Under the pieces are notes generated by a model. That model worked only from the letters and a program-made list of their open reading frames with translations, did no database searches and had not been told where the DNA came from. Source: Liolophura sinensis (lineage: Eukaryota > Mollusca > Polyplacophora > Chitonida > Chitonidae). From it: DNA of 64,000 bases. Location: contig NC_088306.1 of NCBI RefSeq assembly GCF_032854445.1, positions 6,445,924-6,509,923 of the forward strand, in the 5' to 3' direction. How positions within the stretch are numbered: position 1 is the first letter of the stretch; every line of letters starts with the position of its first letter. The translations under genes were made by a program, and so were the position numbers. This document shows positions 33,239 through 44,752 of this stretch, one piece after another.

Positions 33239-33460
33239 CTGGTGGTTAAGTGAATATTTTCCCACTTAATCTCAGTAATTTCCACGGTTGTGTTTTCCTA
33301 AACAAGCAATTAATTTTCAGAGTAAAGGGGTATATGTACAGTTTATGTAATTGCTAACCCTGCAAATATTTGCTGTGTGAACATATTACGTTATACCGTT
33401 CATATTTGAGCGAAGAATAGAAAGGCCCTTTCTCTTGAGCTGACAATTTGACTAACTTAT

Positions 33461-33462
<2 letters not shown>

Positions 33463-33508
<46 letters not shown>
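33463..33508. repeat. (AC)n microsatellite
   Basis: Twenty-three uninterrupted AC units. Confidence 0.98.
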
Positions 33509-33509
<1 letters not shown>

Positions 33510-34060
33510 ATTTTATAAGGGTTGCCAAGAACCTCCAATCTATGTTATGGCTAAAGATAACGTCCATCATTGTGCTCTTCATACATCATTGACTGACAGT
33601 AAGTGCTCAACCTGTCTTTTGCAGTGGACGCCTTTACTGCTGTTGGTGCAAACAAATGCATTATAAGGCTTCTTAATTGACATAGGCGCAACGATTATGA
33701 GCGTATACAAAACAAAGTGTAAGTATTATTTTGAAAGCAGTAACAAATGAATGGAATTGAAGAACATATGTACGCAGGCATTGCTTAAGACGTTTAGTTG
33801 TTTTCAAATATTTCTAGAACGGTTAACGCTGTCAGTTGTAAGCGTTTAGCCTGGTCAAACGATGTCGCTCTTATTTTCGATGTCATGCCGGTTTGTTTTC
33901 GATTTTCCATCGAACTGCAGACGTTTAAAACTCGCTTTCTCTCCGCTGAGCTATGTCGAGTCGAGCAAACAAATGAGCAAGCCAGTCAGTTCACGATTTG
34001 TTTTTAAGAATGCAAGAATCTTATGTGGAAAACATTTGAAGTTGTATTTACATGTATCTG
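33509..34060. other. Unassigned DNA
   Basis: Two short overlapping frames at 33798-34065 have no recognisable motif. Confidence 0.4.
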
Positions 34061-34145
34061 ATTAGTGTTTTGCCCTGTACTCAATACTATCTCACCTATA
34101 CGACGGCGGCCAGCATTATGGCGCGAGGAAACCAGGCAGTTGTAG
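34061..34145 (-). mobile_element. SINE-A 3' fragment
   Basis: ttagtgttttgccctgtact, then caatactatctcacctatac, then gacggcggccagcattatgg and gcgaggaaacc form the SINE-A 3' end in reverse. It stops after ~85 bases and its tail is lost. Confidence 0.85.
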
Positions 34146-34324
34146 CCCGGACACGAAATCATATCTATTTATTTAGTATACATAGGTAAAATGATGATCT
34201 CGTTAAAGAGACAAGCGCAGAAATAAACAAATTTGAGTCCCAAGACATTGTTATCCGTGTGTCTCTATTCTCTATACCCACCAAAAATGAATACTCTTTG
34301 TGGAAATTATATGGAGCACACGAA

Positions 34325-34327
<3 letters not shown>

Positions 34328-34417
<90 letters not shown>

Positions 34418-34418
34418 G
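34328..34418. repeat. (TA)n microsatellite
   Basis: About 45 TA units with one G at 34390. Open frames through it (poly Tyr-Ile) are artefacts. Confidence 0.97.
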
Positions 34419-34989
34419 GAGATAATTGAAAACATAACCCAGACACGAACACGGTCGGACAGACGGAGAAAATCGCCATAACATAATACGCTCCGCCTAA
34501 TGGCGACCGGCGTACGCAAAGATACAGAGTGTATAGCCAAAAAGAAGAAAAAAAGAAAACAGTCTGAACCACTTTTCATCTGTATGAAAAATACTTTGCA
34601 GATATGTCAACAAATATTTGTACACATGCCGATATAATAGTTGAAAAAGTAACACAAATATAAAAGTAAAAGAAGCAAAAATAATACAAAGAAGGAAAAA
34701 TCCATTTGAAATTCTACAAAAAAAATGGTATTACATATGGGCCCACAAGAAATCTGACATCAAGCCTTGAGTATTTCACCTTACTTCCTTGTCTGGGAAA
34801 AACATCGTTTGCATAGAGCACAACATAAAACATGGCCTTTGGGACACCGTGCTAGGCCCATTGTGAGAGTCGTTTCATGTACCCTTTACATGCTGTGGCT
34901 GATCGTTATTCATGGAACTTAAACTCTAACTTTATCGGCTATTTGTCAAACATAGCGTGTTCCCATCACCGGAAAATGATGCTGGCAAT
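34419..34989. other. Unassigned A-rich DNA
   Basis: Nothing recognisable. 34530-34740 is A-rich on the plus strand. Confidence 0.4.
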
Positions 34990-35245
34990 CAATGCTGTCC
35001 TCTTAAAATTTGTCTGTAGGGCACAGCAACATCTTCCACTAAGGGCTGCTGTTAAATTCTGAAATGGTGGGTCATGTAAACTGGATATCGACCATTTAGA
35101 ACAGTTTGCAAATTATTGTTCGGCGCTATGTTTTATGACAGCTATAATCAACAATTCACCTGATACAACGATGTCTAAACTGATAAGACACAAATTTTGC
35201 TTTACTCATTGTTACTGTGACAAGTCATGTCAAATTGGACGGGAT
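34990..35245 (+). repeat. Dispersed repeat C, diverged
   Basis: It carries gggcacagcaacatcttcca, then ggatatcgaccatttagaac, then tttgcaaattattgttcggc, then tcacctgatacaacgatgtc and taaactgataaga. The order is the same as at 45.88 kb. Upstream and downstream parts are not alignable by eye. Confidence 0.6.
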
Positions 35246-35549
35246 GTTTTATGAGGTTCGGGTTAATTTAATGTGCGAGGCGCATGAGATAATACGGCTA
35301 TCAATTTCACTGAAACATTATTAATTTTTTTTTGTAAAATGACAGATGCGAATCTTGTATATGTAATTTGTTTCCTTTTGAGTGGATGCCGGATGAGGCA
35401 TTATCTCTTATATCTCGGATATATTTTTATACACTCATGGGCTCAAACAAAATAACAAGCAAAATTTTCCCATACGTCATGGTCAGAGGTGGTGGTAAGA
35501 CTCCAACCCTTTCTCCTGGTAGGCGTGGGTTAAACAAATCATGAATATT

Positions 35550-35777
35550 AACGATACGTTGTACAAGCAACGTCACTGGTATTGTTCGTGGCGGGACAAA
35601 AGGATTGGAGCAAAGTATTTCAGCCGCTGACAGCTACGTCAGTGACCAGATTTTGACTGTGACAGTTAGCATACATGTCGTCAGCACACTAAGGTTGACA
35701 ATGCCATTTCACACCACGAGCAATCTACCACAACGAAGTTCATCTTGTATGAAGTGGACAAATATTTCGGGAACGGA
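35550..35777 (+). CDS. Weak candidate exon ending at a consensus donor
   Basis: An open stretch ends at acggag|gtaagt (35777/35778), a perfect splice donor. The residues before it are NISGTE. Other frames are closed near the donor. No good acceptor is visible upstream, and I recognise no domain in the ~75-residue peptide. Confidence 0.18.
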
Positions 35778-37165
35778 GGTAAGTTGTAGTTATTATTTTT
35801 TTTAAAACAAAATAAAGAAATCAATATGATATTGCTCACTTTAAACAATTCACATATCATATATAGTGAGCTATTTATGTGTGAACTCTGTGATACATTA
35901 ACGGTACTGATATAGGCCTTAGGTGGAGCAATAATTGTTACGTAATTCTATATGATTTCTCTGCTCCCAAAGATGTAAATATATATTTGTTTGAACACAA
36001 ATTTCTGAAACATGGCATGCGTTTTGAATTATTGTGAAGATTTATCCAAGAATTAGGAGGAAAGAACTGAGACATTCAACACTGCAGACAATTGACCAGA
36101 AAATAAAATCCATTGTATACACTTTAATGCACTTGCAACTACCAATAAAATGTTGTTAATTTTTATAGTTATTCCATTTTAACTTTTGTAAAATTTTAAA
36201 TTTAACAAGTTACTAATCATACATATCCTCTCCCAAGGGAATGGGCTAGGCGGAAGAGTACTACAGCAGTTAGTATTGAGAGAAATACTAATAATATGGC
36301 TAATGAGAGAGAAACCAACACTGCATATTTAGATTGGCCAGATACCTTGATATGTCCAGACGTCTCAGGTGTATTTTTTATGTGGAACAGTCTAAAATAT
36401 GCACTGAGGCATGGCGAACATTCTAGCCCGGGGAGTGTCCGGCTTCCCTAAATAAGTCAAAACAAAGACAAATTTGTAATCAAATCGTATGGCGCTGATC
36501 TAAATAAGCCTGATCAGTTGGACTGGTTATTATGTCGGTGAATTAAACGATACATTAAGGCCTATTTTCAATAACATCGGCCTATATGGAGTAAAATTTC
36601 TTTTGTTTCTGGTTCTTTTCACCAGATAATGGGAAAACTATGGCATTCCAGTATGTAATTAATACATGTATTTATCTTATTGTAAAAAAAAAAATGTGAC
36701 CTTAATCCATATACAGCAGGCCTAATTTTTCCCTATGCTGGTCAATAGTAAGTGACCCCCTAGTACAGACATGCCACGGAATGATGTCGTTGGAGCAGCC
36801 AAGTCTGTTTTACTTTATTAAGGGTCTCGACTCCTGATGTCAGATATCTACAAACTTGTTTTCTACCTTATTTTGATTTATAACATAGTTGAACAATAAA
36901 AGGCTAAAAATAATCGTTATTAGACATTGACTCTATACAATCTATACAAAACCAAAAGTAATTAGGATTACCGTAAATCTTCAACCTTTTCAACCAATAA
37001 AGCACTTTTTTCAAAGGAATTTATGCATACAATTATAAAAAAAAGTATAATGCAATCGAAAAAAATCGAGTTTTTGCGTCATCATAAGCGTAAAATTCAC
37101 TTCAGCATGTCCTTGCCAATCGCATTGTCTTTTGAGATAATGCCATATAATTAAAAAGGATTTAA
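35778..37165. other. Unassigned AT-rich DNA
   Basis: I see no coding frame above 60 codons, no shared repeat family and no RNA gene. Confidence 0.45.
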
Positions 37166-37169
37166 TTAC

Positions 37170-37390
37170 CGTAGTGTGTGGCGTGGATGTGATATATATT
37201 TATATATTATATATGTGTTGTGGGGATTATTTTGATATATTGGATGTTGTGCTGTGAAGGCCAGAGATACAGATCAAACAGAGATATGCACATTTTCTGA
37301 CATGCCACGCGTCAGGATACCAACGTGATACCTTAACGACTGAACTAGTCACGATTACCAATTATATGATAAATGAAGGAATTTGACACA
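37170..37390 (+). repeat. Dispersed repeat D2
   Basis: It is parallel to 17205-17440 (ggggattattttgatatat, then agagatatgcacattttctg, then the gataccttaac block). It carries a short TA-rich expansion near 37190-37215. Confidence 0.55.
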
Positions 37391-37799
37391 TTGCAGTTGT
37401 CCAGCTCTCATACTAGTATTGATAACGATCACATGCCCTTGTATCAAATCAGTAGATCCCCTGTACCATGCGTTAGGCGTTATGAAAATGAAAGGTTGGA
37501 AACGCCGGTTGATTTTGCTTGTACAGCCTACTCAGTAATATTAAGCAACGCCTATCTGCAGAAAGGGTTGGAATCTTAGCACTACCATGGTCAGCGCTTC
37601 TCGGTGGGGGCTCCTAATAATGAAATCATACTTTCAGTATGCTGTAATTACTCCAGTAAAGGAAAAGCGTCCATGCATTACTTTTAGACAAAGCCGTGTG
37701 TAGCCTTTGTATTTATTCTTAACACACGGCCTTCATGTTGGTGACGTCATATACATGTAGTTTGTTTCCATACGTTAATACGACGTGTACCAGCCTAAT

Positions 37800-37965
37800 A
37801 TTCATGCATTTACATAAAAGGTTAGAATAAAACCCTACATGAGGTAAGTCGACGAGGCCGTATTTTATCGGTTACTTGTCATCATTTGCCAATTATCACA
37901 CTGTCGTCACTGCTCTGGCTTTTCTCTTTCTGCCGTACGTCTTCATAACAGTATATCCTCCCTTG
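37800..37965 (+). repeat. Dispersed repeat B, 3' two thirds
   Basis: ttcatgcatttacataaaag is followed by ggttagaataaaaccctaca, tgaggtaagtcgacgaggcc and atcacactgtcgtcactgct, then a tgccgtacgtcttcat end. The first third is missing. Confidence 0.85.
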
Positions 37966-38289
37966 TAATGTCTGCGGTTGGAACCATTCTGTTGAATGCT
38001 ACGATGTTACTCTTTAATAACAGTGTTCGATCCCGTGAGAAAATCCACTGCTTATACACAGTTGACGTATCTCTTCATTGTGTATTACGCACTTGGCACA
38101 TGTGTTGGAATACTGTGTATGGGATTTTCATCGATGTGATTTAATTGTCGGTCATGGAACAAATATAATATACCGACGCTGAAGCTGACATTTGATTACA
38201 AACACATATCAGAAAAGGTTGTGGGACCAATTTAATTAATATTAACTATCCAAAATCTCACCTTACGGCCTCACATCCTTTGATTTAAA

Positions 38290-38875
38290 TCCCTGGCTTT
38301 AAAGCCTTAGTGTATTTCTAACCACTAATAAACACTCATGTTGACTTCTCTTCTGAATGTAACGAACCTTATTTTAGAGCGAATAAATAATGACTATGCT
38401 GATGGGTGACCAAGCTTTCATGTGTGTGTGTGTTTTTTTTTTTGTTTTTTTTTGCTTTTTTTTAAGCAGATTTGGCTCCAGGGGATGGGAGTCCTAGATG
38501 GGAAGCGGAGCACCGAGATACACTTTTCTGTTCCCCACTGGAACTTCCGATGAAACTGAGAACGGTACGACTGCTAATTTGATTCTACATTTAGCTGAGG
38601 TTTTCAAGTAGAAGGTTTTCAATGTACGCTTCAGCAACAGCTTTCGTGTCTAATGTTCCAGGGGAAGCATTAATAGAAGATATTAGTATTATCAAAATCG
38701 TCACATTTCTGGTCTTCAGTATGGGTCGAATTTCCATTAGTCGAAGTCACTAGTTTAATGTTTCCCTTGAGACCCCCTTTTTGTTTCTGTTTTCTTCATT
38801 TTCTAGATAAAGCTGGATATACAGTTACTCATAGCGGAAATAACATAAAAGGACGCTGAATACTGTGTTTCCTTT
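38290..38875 (+). repeat. Dispersed repeat D, long copy
   Basis: It is collinear with 16260-16800 through ctaataaacactcatg, aataatgactatgctgatg, ttctacatttagctgaggtt and tcatagcggaaataacataa. It contains a T-rich expansion (38424-38464) absent from the other copy. Confidence 0.65.
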
Positions 38876-39055
38876 TCTGTATTTATTACTAAATTCTTCT
38901 GTCCGCTTAACCTGTATATTTTATACTGAGGGAACGATCGCTTTAATACCATACCTCTGTAATCAAGCCACTCTTCGAATGTAAATATCACTAGTATATT
39001 TCACTTTGATCCCCCCAACCCCCACCAAAATCAACTGTACAAATCCACGAAGACG

Positions 39056-39255
39056 NNNNNNNNNNNNNNNNNNNNNNNNNNNNNNNNNNNNNNNNNNNNN
39101 NNNNNNNNNNNNNNNNNNNNNNNNNNNNNNNNNNNNNNNNNNNNNNNNNNNNNNNNNNNNNNNNNNNNNNNNNNNNNNNNNNNNNNNNNNNNNNNNNNNN
39201 NNNNNNNNNNNNNNNNNNNNNNNNNNNNNNNNNNNNNNNNNNNNNNNNNNNNNNN
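39056..39255. other. Assembly gap (200 N)
   Basis: Exactly 200 unknown bases, a conventional placeholder length. True distance unknown. Frames crossing it are meaningless. Confidence 1.
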
Positions 39256-39904
39256 GTTACCATACTGGCCCATTGTTTAAGCAAGACTCGTGTCGATTGA
39301 ATCTACTGACATATTTCAAATAAACCAGTTAATTTGTAAGTGCTTAAACAGTCCTGATCTACCCCCCTGTTCTTTCAGTTCTTATTTTATTTAACAGTCA
39401 TCGGTTCAACTTACAGACGCCTTTCCATAAAACCAATCTGACAACTTGTAAGATGAAAGGTCCCGTAGAGTTGCCTTCTGACTTAAAATACTGCTTCTGT
39501 TTCTCTTTTAAAAAAAAACGTTGAAGTCCTATATAATTGATTTCCGTCAATCAGACTAGAGTATCCCTCAACCGCTTCTATCCAAATGTATTTACATTAT
39601 TGTGAATTGATTTTAGAAATATCGTCACTCCTGGCTCCAGTATATTAATTACGACTGCCCATTTTCAGTTAAACGGTGCATATCTTTCACAATATGTACA
39701 TAATAATATGATGTTCTCGGGTGCGGCACATCACTAAAACTTACATACTTTTTTAGTAGTCTTTCCTCATTTTTTATACTGCATATCTGGTGAATTAAAA
39801 ATATTAAGAAGAAAAAAAGAAATAACATTTTATATAGGATCGTATTCATATGAGAACACGTATTTGTTTCAAAGTGTTATTCGTGTTGAGACCTTTAACT
39901 AAAT

Positions 39905-40200
39905 TACACCGAAACAGTAACAGATCGCTGTTTGACGAAAATGAATGGTATTGGTGCAAAAGGAAAACGCCCCTTTAAAATCAATATTTTTACCGCTTGT
40001 TTGTAGGGCTCTGCAACATGTTCTACCGCGGAATGATGAAAAATCGACCATATGACATGGTTCAGCAGGGTTCCTGTAGACGCAACCATTATGAAATAAC
40101 GAATGTGTTTGACGTGGATATTAGCCATTTAGAAGTGATTACAAATTGTTCCCTACACAATTGTTCGATGATAGTCACAACCATCTACATAAATCAGATA
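39905..40200 (+). repeat. Dispersed repeat C
   Basis: It contains gtagggctctgcaacatgtt, then ctaccgcggaatgatg, then cgaccatatgacatgg, then gacgcaaccattatgaaata and gtggatattagccatttaga, then tacaaattgttccc. It is broken off before the cattcaacaaat part. Confidence 0.7.
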
Positions 40201-40235
40201 AAGGATCTGCTCTCATTGCGGGAGTGGGGGGTTGT

Positions 40236-40251
40236 GGGGGGGGGGGGGGGG
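40236..40251. repeat. Poly-G tract
   Basis: Sixteen consecutive G residues directly after the repeat C copy. Confidence 0.97.
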
Positions 40252-40467
40252 TCACATTGGATGGCAAGTTTTATTATTTTTGGGTTAGCATCTTGTCTGG
40301 CTTGGGGTAATATAGCTATTCCAAAGCCATCGTTTCCCGTGCGCTCTCTACTATTTTAGTTTTAATAACAAAGGGATTCATAAAATAAGTAATAATTAAT
40401 AATAAATTAATAAATAATATTTTTCATTATACCTTACCGAAAACTATGGGTGTGTATTTTGAACAGT

Positions 40468-40695
40468 TCTAGACCAGTGATGTCTAATAAATTACAATGA
40501 ACCTTTGCATTTTTTTAACGTAATTCTGGTTAAGCCGTGGTGTAGTGCATGTGTAAGCTAAAATTTAGGAGTTTTAAGCTAAAACCGTATTTCACCGGCT
40601 AGTTATGGCCATTTACCAGCTACCACACTTTTGTTACTGCTCTCATTTTACTCTGTATTCTCTAAATGTAACAATCTGTAATATATCATCAAAAA
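40468..40695 (+). repeat. Dispersed repeat B, full copy with internal deletion
   Basis: It contains gttctagaccagtgatgtct, then aataaattacaatgaacctt, then gccatttaccagctaccaca, then cttttgttactgctctcatt and a tattctctaaatgta end. About 40 bases of the middle (the tgaacagttagaataa block) are replaced. Confidence 0.85.
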
Positions 40696-40834
40696 ATCAC
40701 GCTCAGCGACTTGGGAGGTGTAATGAGATACAAGAATAATATAATTGCTATAGCAGTTTTTGTACCCATTTGTGTTCGTACAAGAATAGCCACCCGTAAC
40801 AAAAAGTTATTCGTGGAACTGAAACCTATCTTAA

Positions 40835-41215
40835 AATTAACAAATTAAGACAGAAATTATTTGACAGAAATACCTCGTTCACTACAAAGTGACGCTTGAA
40901 ATCAGTAGTGTTTCTACAGCCTCTTTGCACAGCTACGCGTTGAGCATGGTTCCAGGCTCTACAGCGGACTGACAAATTGACGATATGACCTGACCCAGCG
41001 AAATTTCGGAGGACAGAACCATTATGGCATATAGGATGGATATTGGCCATTTAGTTTTGGTGACAAATTGCTCCTTCGCGGGGTTGCTTTATGATAGTTC
41101 CATCCAACAAACCAACGCAGTTCTAGCACTATTAACTCGATACTGTTGGCTAACTCAAATTGGGTGCCATGTTTTAAGAGATTTAAATGAATTTCTTAGG
41201 TAATGAACAAAGCAA
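40835..41215 (+). repeat. Dispersed repeat C, long copy
   Basis: It contains gctctacagcggactgacaa, then attgacgatatgacctgacc, then gaccattatggcatatagg-like, then attggccatttagttttggt, then gacaaattgctccttcgcgg, then tttatgatagttccatccaa. It is one of the two most complete copies, the other being at 45.88 kb. Confidence 0.8.
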
Positions 41216-41454
41216 ACCTAATTCATAACATTTGTTCATTTTTATTGGGTTATAAAATAAAACCAAGGGACATTTAATATTACGTGTTTAAATATGACTA
41301 TTGCATTTGTTACGTGTACGTCCTCTTACACATGTCAATCAGAAGACACTTGTTCGATTCTTTGTGACGAAAATATGGACAAAAGTTGTTAAGACAATGT
41401 CACAACATAAAACATTCAATAAAATAATATGAATTTGATAGAAACCGAGAAATG

Positions 41455-41900
41455 TAGTTTTGGCTTCGCGAGAACGCTTTTAGTTTGAGCTCGATGTTCA
41501 TAGACGCCATCACAAGCGGCTGTTTTGTTTTCAAAAGAACGCTTTAACAGAGGATGTGCAATACATGTGCACGAGTACCGGACAACGAATCATGCACATA
41601 ATGGACCTAATCACAGGGTCTATTAAAGTGGTTGCTCTCCGACCGTATGTGGGAACGTCTGCCACCAACCTGCGAATGGTGGTGGGTTTCCGCCGGGCTC
41701 TGTCCGGTTTCCGCCCACCATAATGCTGGCCGCCGTCGTATTGGTGCGTAAAACACCAATCAAGTAAATAAATAAATAAATTAAAGAGGTTGTGTGCTCG
41801 GTAAAACATATGTATCAAACTGCGTGCGTTGAAGTGTGACAATGTGCACGTCACCAGTGCAACCATCTCAATATTTATGGACTCTATAATCCGAACATCC
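41455..41900 (+). repeat. Dispersed repeat E, copy carrying a SINE-A
   Basis: It contains gagctcgatgttcatagacg, then ggctgttttgttttcaaaag, then aacgctttaa, then (after the SINE) cacgtcaccagtgcaacc and caatatttat. It parallels 43600-43890. The SINE-A at 41635-41779 is inserted here and not at the same spot in the other copy. Confidence 0.7.
41635..41779 (+). mobile_element. SINE-A, 5'-truncated, with 13-bp target duplication
   Basis: The body runs from ctctccgaccgtatgtggga to the tail aagtaaataaataaata. The flanking 13-mers attaaagtggttg (41622-41634) and attaaagaggttg (41780-41792) differ at one base. About 15 bases before the tail (the aaatattcttgag part) are deleted. Confidence 0.92.
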
Positions 41901-42639
41901 CCGTCAGTCTAATAATAATTCCATTTGCTGTCACTGGAAAATAAATCCCATAAATTAATGTGAGCCAGAAACTAAAACGCAGGTGGAATGGTACTGTCAT
42001 TGACAAGGATTACATTTTTTTTTTGCATATCTGTAGACATAAGCCACTCTTGGTTTCCCACAAGTACCTTGGGCTAGGTATCTAATCCCCAGTAATACAT
42101 GCCATCCTTTTAGACCAGTCCACCAAGAGATCTCCCACAACAGGATTTAGCTAACAGGTAGGTTACGGCGAAAATGCATTACCCTCTGATGATTGGTGCC
42201 TGTATGAACTAAGTTTAGTAGAACCTATTAAAATTGACAAATGTCACCTTAGAGTGGTTTTACATGTAAACAGTAGTGTTATCCTTAATACGGATTACAC
42301 CCAGTGGCCATCAGTCGCATGACTCAAATAGAGTGCTAGTTCAAACAGAGTGCTAATGTATTCTTGCCCTTAAGTCTACCAGTCAACCACCTCCTACTTC
42401 TGTGGCAGGTCTTATGGTCTAGACGGCTTAGACGTATTCCTGGGGGATGAGGTGCCTGGCACCTAGTCAATGCATAGACTCCTGGAGTGGTCCGAGCTAA
42501 GTGTTAGCGTTTGAATCTGTGCGTATCCAGCTAGTCTATCCCCAAATAACGATAATACTGTCACATAAAACCGTTTTCTAAATGACATCTACCAATCTGT
42601 AATCAATGACAGTAAACGATCTAGGGGGTGAATTTTTGC
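41901..42639. other. Unassigned DNA
   Basis: Nothing recognisable. Confidence 0.4.
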
Positions 42640-42875
42640 ATTTCTAGACCAAAGATATCTAATAAATTGCAATTAACGTTACTGCATTGTTTTCACCTAA
42701 TTCAGCCATAGTGCTGTGTAAATTACTATTATTTATGCATTTAAATGAACAGTTAGAATAAAACCCTGACTGAAGTAAATTGACAAGAGGCCGTATTTTA
42801 CGGATTACGTCTGACCACTTGCCAGCTATCAAACTGTCATTGTTGCTATGCTTGTACTCTGTATGCTGTAAACTT
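42640..42875 (+). repeat. Dispersed repeat B, full uninterrupted copy
   Basis: It reads ttctagaccaaagatatcta, then aataaattgcaattaacgtt, then ttactattatttatgcattt, then gaacagttagaataaaaccc, then tgactgaagtaaattgacaa, then ttgccagctatcaaactgtc, then ctctgtatgctgtaaac. About 235 bp. It serves as the empty-site reference for the split copy at 27.6-28.5 kb. Confidence 0.9.
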
Positions 42876-43318
42876 TTTTTACATTACCTTTTCTAATGTG
42901 GTGGCATGCCTGTTGGTAGATTGGTCTAGAAGTTTGATGCATGTATTGATGCCGATTATGTGCCGGCCTCTTAACTCAATGGGAAACATCCGGATGGGTC
43001 TGAGACAAGCTTCAGGACTACACACTGCAGCATCCAACAACTCTAAATCCAAATAACAACAGTATTGCTTAAAACCGCTGACTAGATTTACCAATCTGTA
43101 ATCAAAGATTACACGGTCAAAGGTCAGGGGGGGGGGGGAACTGTAATACTCAGACGCACAAGGCGATCGCTTAGACTGACACTTACTCATGTTAATGATT
43201 AATCTTTTTGTCTTTCACAGTATTAATCTTCGGAACATCTTGCCTTTGGTGGGGGAGGGGGGGGGACGGGGCATGTGTTCATGATTACAAGTGACATTGT
43301 CAGTCGACTGGTTTTGGA

Positions 43319-43576
43319 TTTATTTGATTGGTGTTTTACGCCGTTCTCAAGAATATTTCGCTTATACGACGGCGGCCAGCAATATGGTTGGTGGAAACCG
43401 GGCACAGCCCGGGGGAAACCCACGACAATCCGCAGATTGCTGTCAGACCTTCCCACTTACGGCCGGAGAGGAAGCCAGCATGAGCTGGACTTGAACTCAC
43501 AGCGACCGCATTGGTGAGAGGCTCCTGGGTCATTACGCTGCGCTAGCGCGCTAACCGACTGAGCTACGGAGGCCCC
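43319..43576 (-). mobile_element. SINE-A, full length, best-preserved copy
   Basis: The 258-bp element is flanked by perfect 13-bp duplications gactggttttgga (43306-43318 and 43577-43589). On the minus strand it starts ggcctccgtagctcagtcgg and continues with ttagcgcgctagc (box A). A box B follows in gtgagttcaagtccagctca, then the conserved body, ending aacaccaatcaaataaa. Box A and box B would be the internal RNA polymerase III promoter. The intact boxes and exact duplications suggest the youngest SINE insertion here. Overlapping open frames on both strands are shadows. Confidence 0.96.
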
Positions 43577-43895
43577 GACTGGTTTTGGAATACTATATAC
43601 TCAGTTACATCCTCGATTACCCTTTCAGTCTGACCTCGATGTTCATGAAAATTGTAACAAGTGGTTGTTTTGTCTTCAAAAGAACGCTTTAAAATTGTGC
43701 TAGTTGAATAGCTGACACAGAATCATGCAGACTTTTAATTGTATCCCAGAGGCTTTGAAAGCGGTTTTATCGCTGGGAAACCTACATTGACTTGCACGAT
43801 TTATTTCATTGGTATTTGAATTGCATAAGATGACAAGTGGGACAAGGCGCATGTCACCAGTGCACCGGCCCAAATATTTATTAACTATGTAAGCA
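43577..43895 (+). repeat. Dispersed repeat E, second copy
   Basis: It contains gacctcgatgttcatgaaaa, then gtggttgttttgtcttcaaa, then agaacgcttta, then gcgcatgtcaccagtgcacc and caaatatttatt. The SINE-A above inserted at its left edge, duplicating 13 bases. Confidence 0.7.
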
Positions 43896-44677
43896 AAGAA
43901 AGAAATCAGTATAATCGACGATACAGAATTGGTTTCAACAGAGGCGTGAAATGTTTGGAGGATGAAGTTGGCATTTTTGATGCCATTACATGTACAATGT
44001 ATAAACATCGACAGATTGCATGTCACAAGGACAAGCTCTGCCCAAAAACACCTCATGAATTTTATGCATTTCGTGTGGCGAAAGGCGTAACAAGAAGTCT
44101 AGACTTAAGGCAGGAGTGGCAGATTGTGAAAACCTGGCAATGTGGCGGTCGTCTGTTAAGAGCCATTTCCGGTGGTGTTATTCTTTTGATACAGGCATCA
44201 TAAACAAAATGCATTTTGCACCCAATATTGATAAAGTCACATACACGTCGGTTAGCGGGAAGAATAAAGATCTCTAACCACAAATATATAAACATATGTT
44301 TAATTGTTAATAAGTCAAATAATTCTTGCGAAATAATTCATTTTTAGACAGTGAAAACGTTACTTACAGATATTATGGATAGACTAGCAGTACACACACC
44401 AGTCGTCATGCTGGTTCATTGTGTATGCATGTTAAGTGTACTGAATTATCTCCCTTGGACGAGTATTAGAGACGTACATGCATTTAAAGGTTAAAAAAAC
44501 ATTGGTATGCATTTAACATACGGTTGGCCATGCTTTGGAACGCAAAGTTTATTTCTTCCATTTTCAGTCACTCATAAACGGCTTTCACTGTTACACTATA
44601 TATCTAATGTTCATGAGTGAATTAGCGATGAAAGCACAATTAATATACACGTTTAACGGTTGAAGGATTTGCTCTCT
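43896..44677. other. Unassigned DNA
   Basis: An 85-codon plus frame (43946-44203) overlaps a 77- and a 118-codon minus frame. None has a known motif, so none is called. Confidence 0.35.
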
Positions 44678-44752
44678 GAATCCCGTCAGGATTTGAAGCC
44701 GGATCTGCACAGACGAAGTCTGGGCTAACCACTGAGCTAAATGAAAATGCCC
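44678..44752 (-). mobile_element. tRNA-like sequence (pseudo-tRNA or SINE head)
   Basis: The minus strand has tttagctcagtggttagccc (box A) and, 30 bases on, ggcttcaaatcc (box B). The spacing suits a tRNA, but the ends do not pair as an acceptor stem. No 3' body shared with the other SINE families follows. Confidence 0.5.

Noticed and set aside
34165-34579. Open frames of 82-135 codons through the TA microsatellite
   Set aside because: They are poly Tyr-Ile translations of (TA)n, open in several frames on both strands.
38991-39323. Open frames of 80-105 codons across 39.0-39.3 kb
   Set aside because: They cross 200 N bases; the frame is undefined.
43275-43533. Overlapping open frames of 65-80 codons at 43.3-43.5 kb
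   Set aside because: They are translations of the full-length SINE-A on both strands; the same peptides recur at other SINE copies (11.2, 15.2, 41.6, 56.5, 59.4 kb).
43946-44295. 85-codon plus and 77-codon minus frames
   Set aside because: Overlapping frames on both strands without a recognisable domain or splice signals; neither can be preferred.
44678-44752. Functional tRNA gene
   Set aside because: Box A and B are present, but the acceptor ends do not pair.
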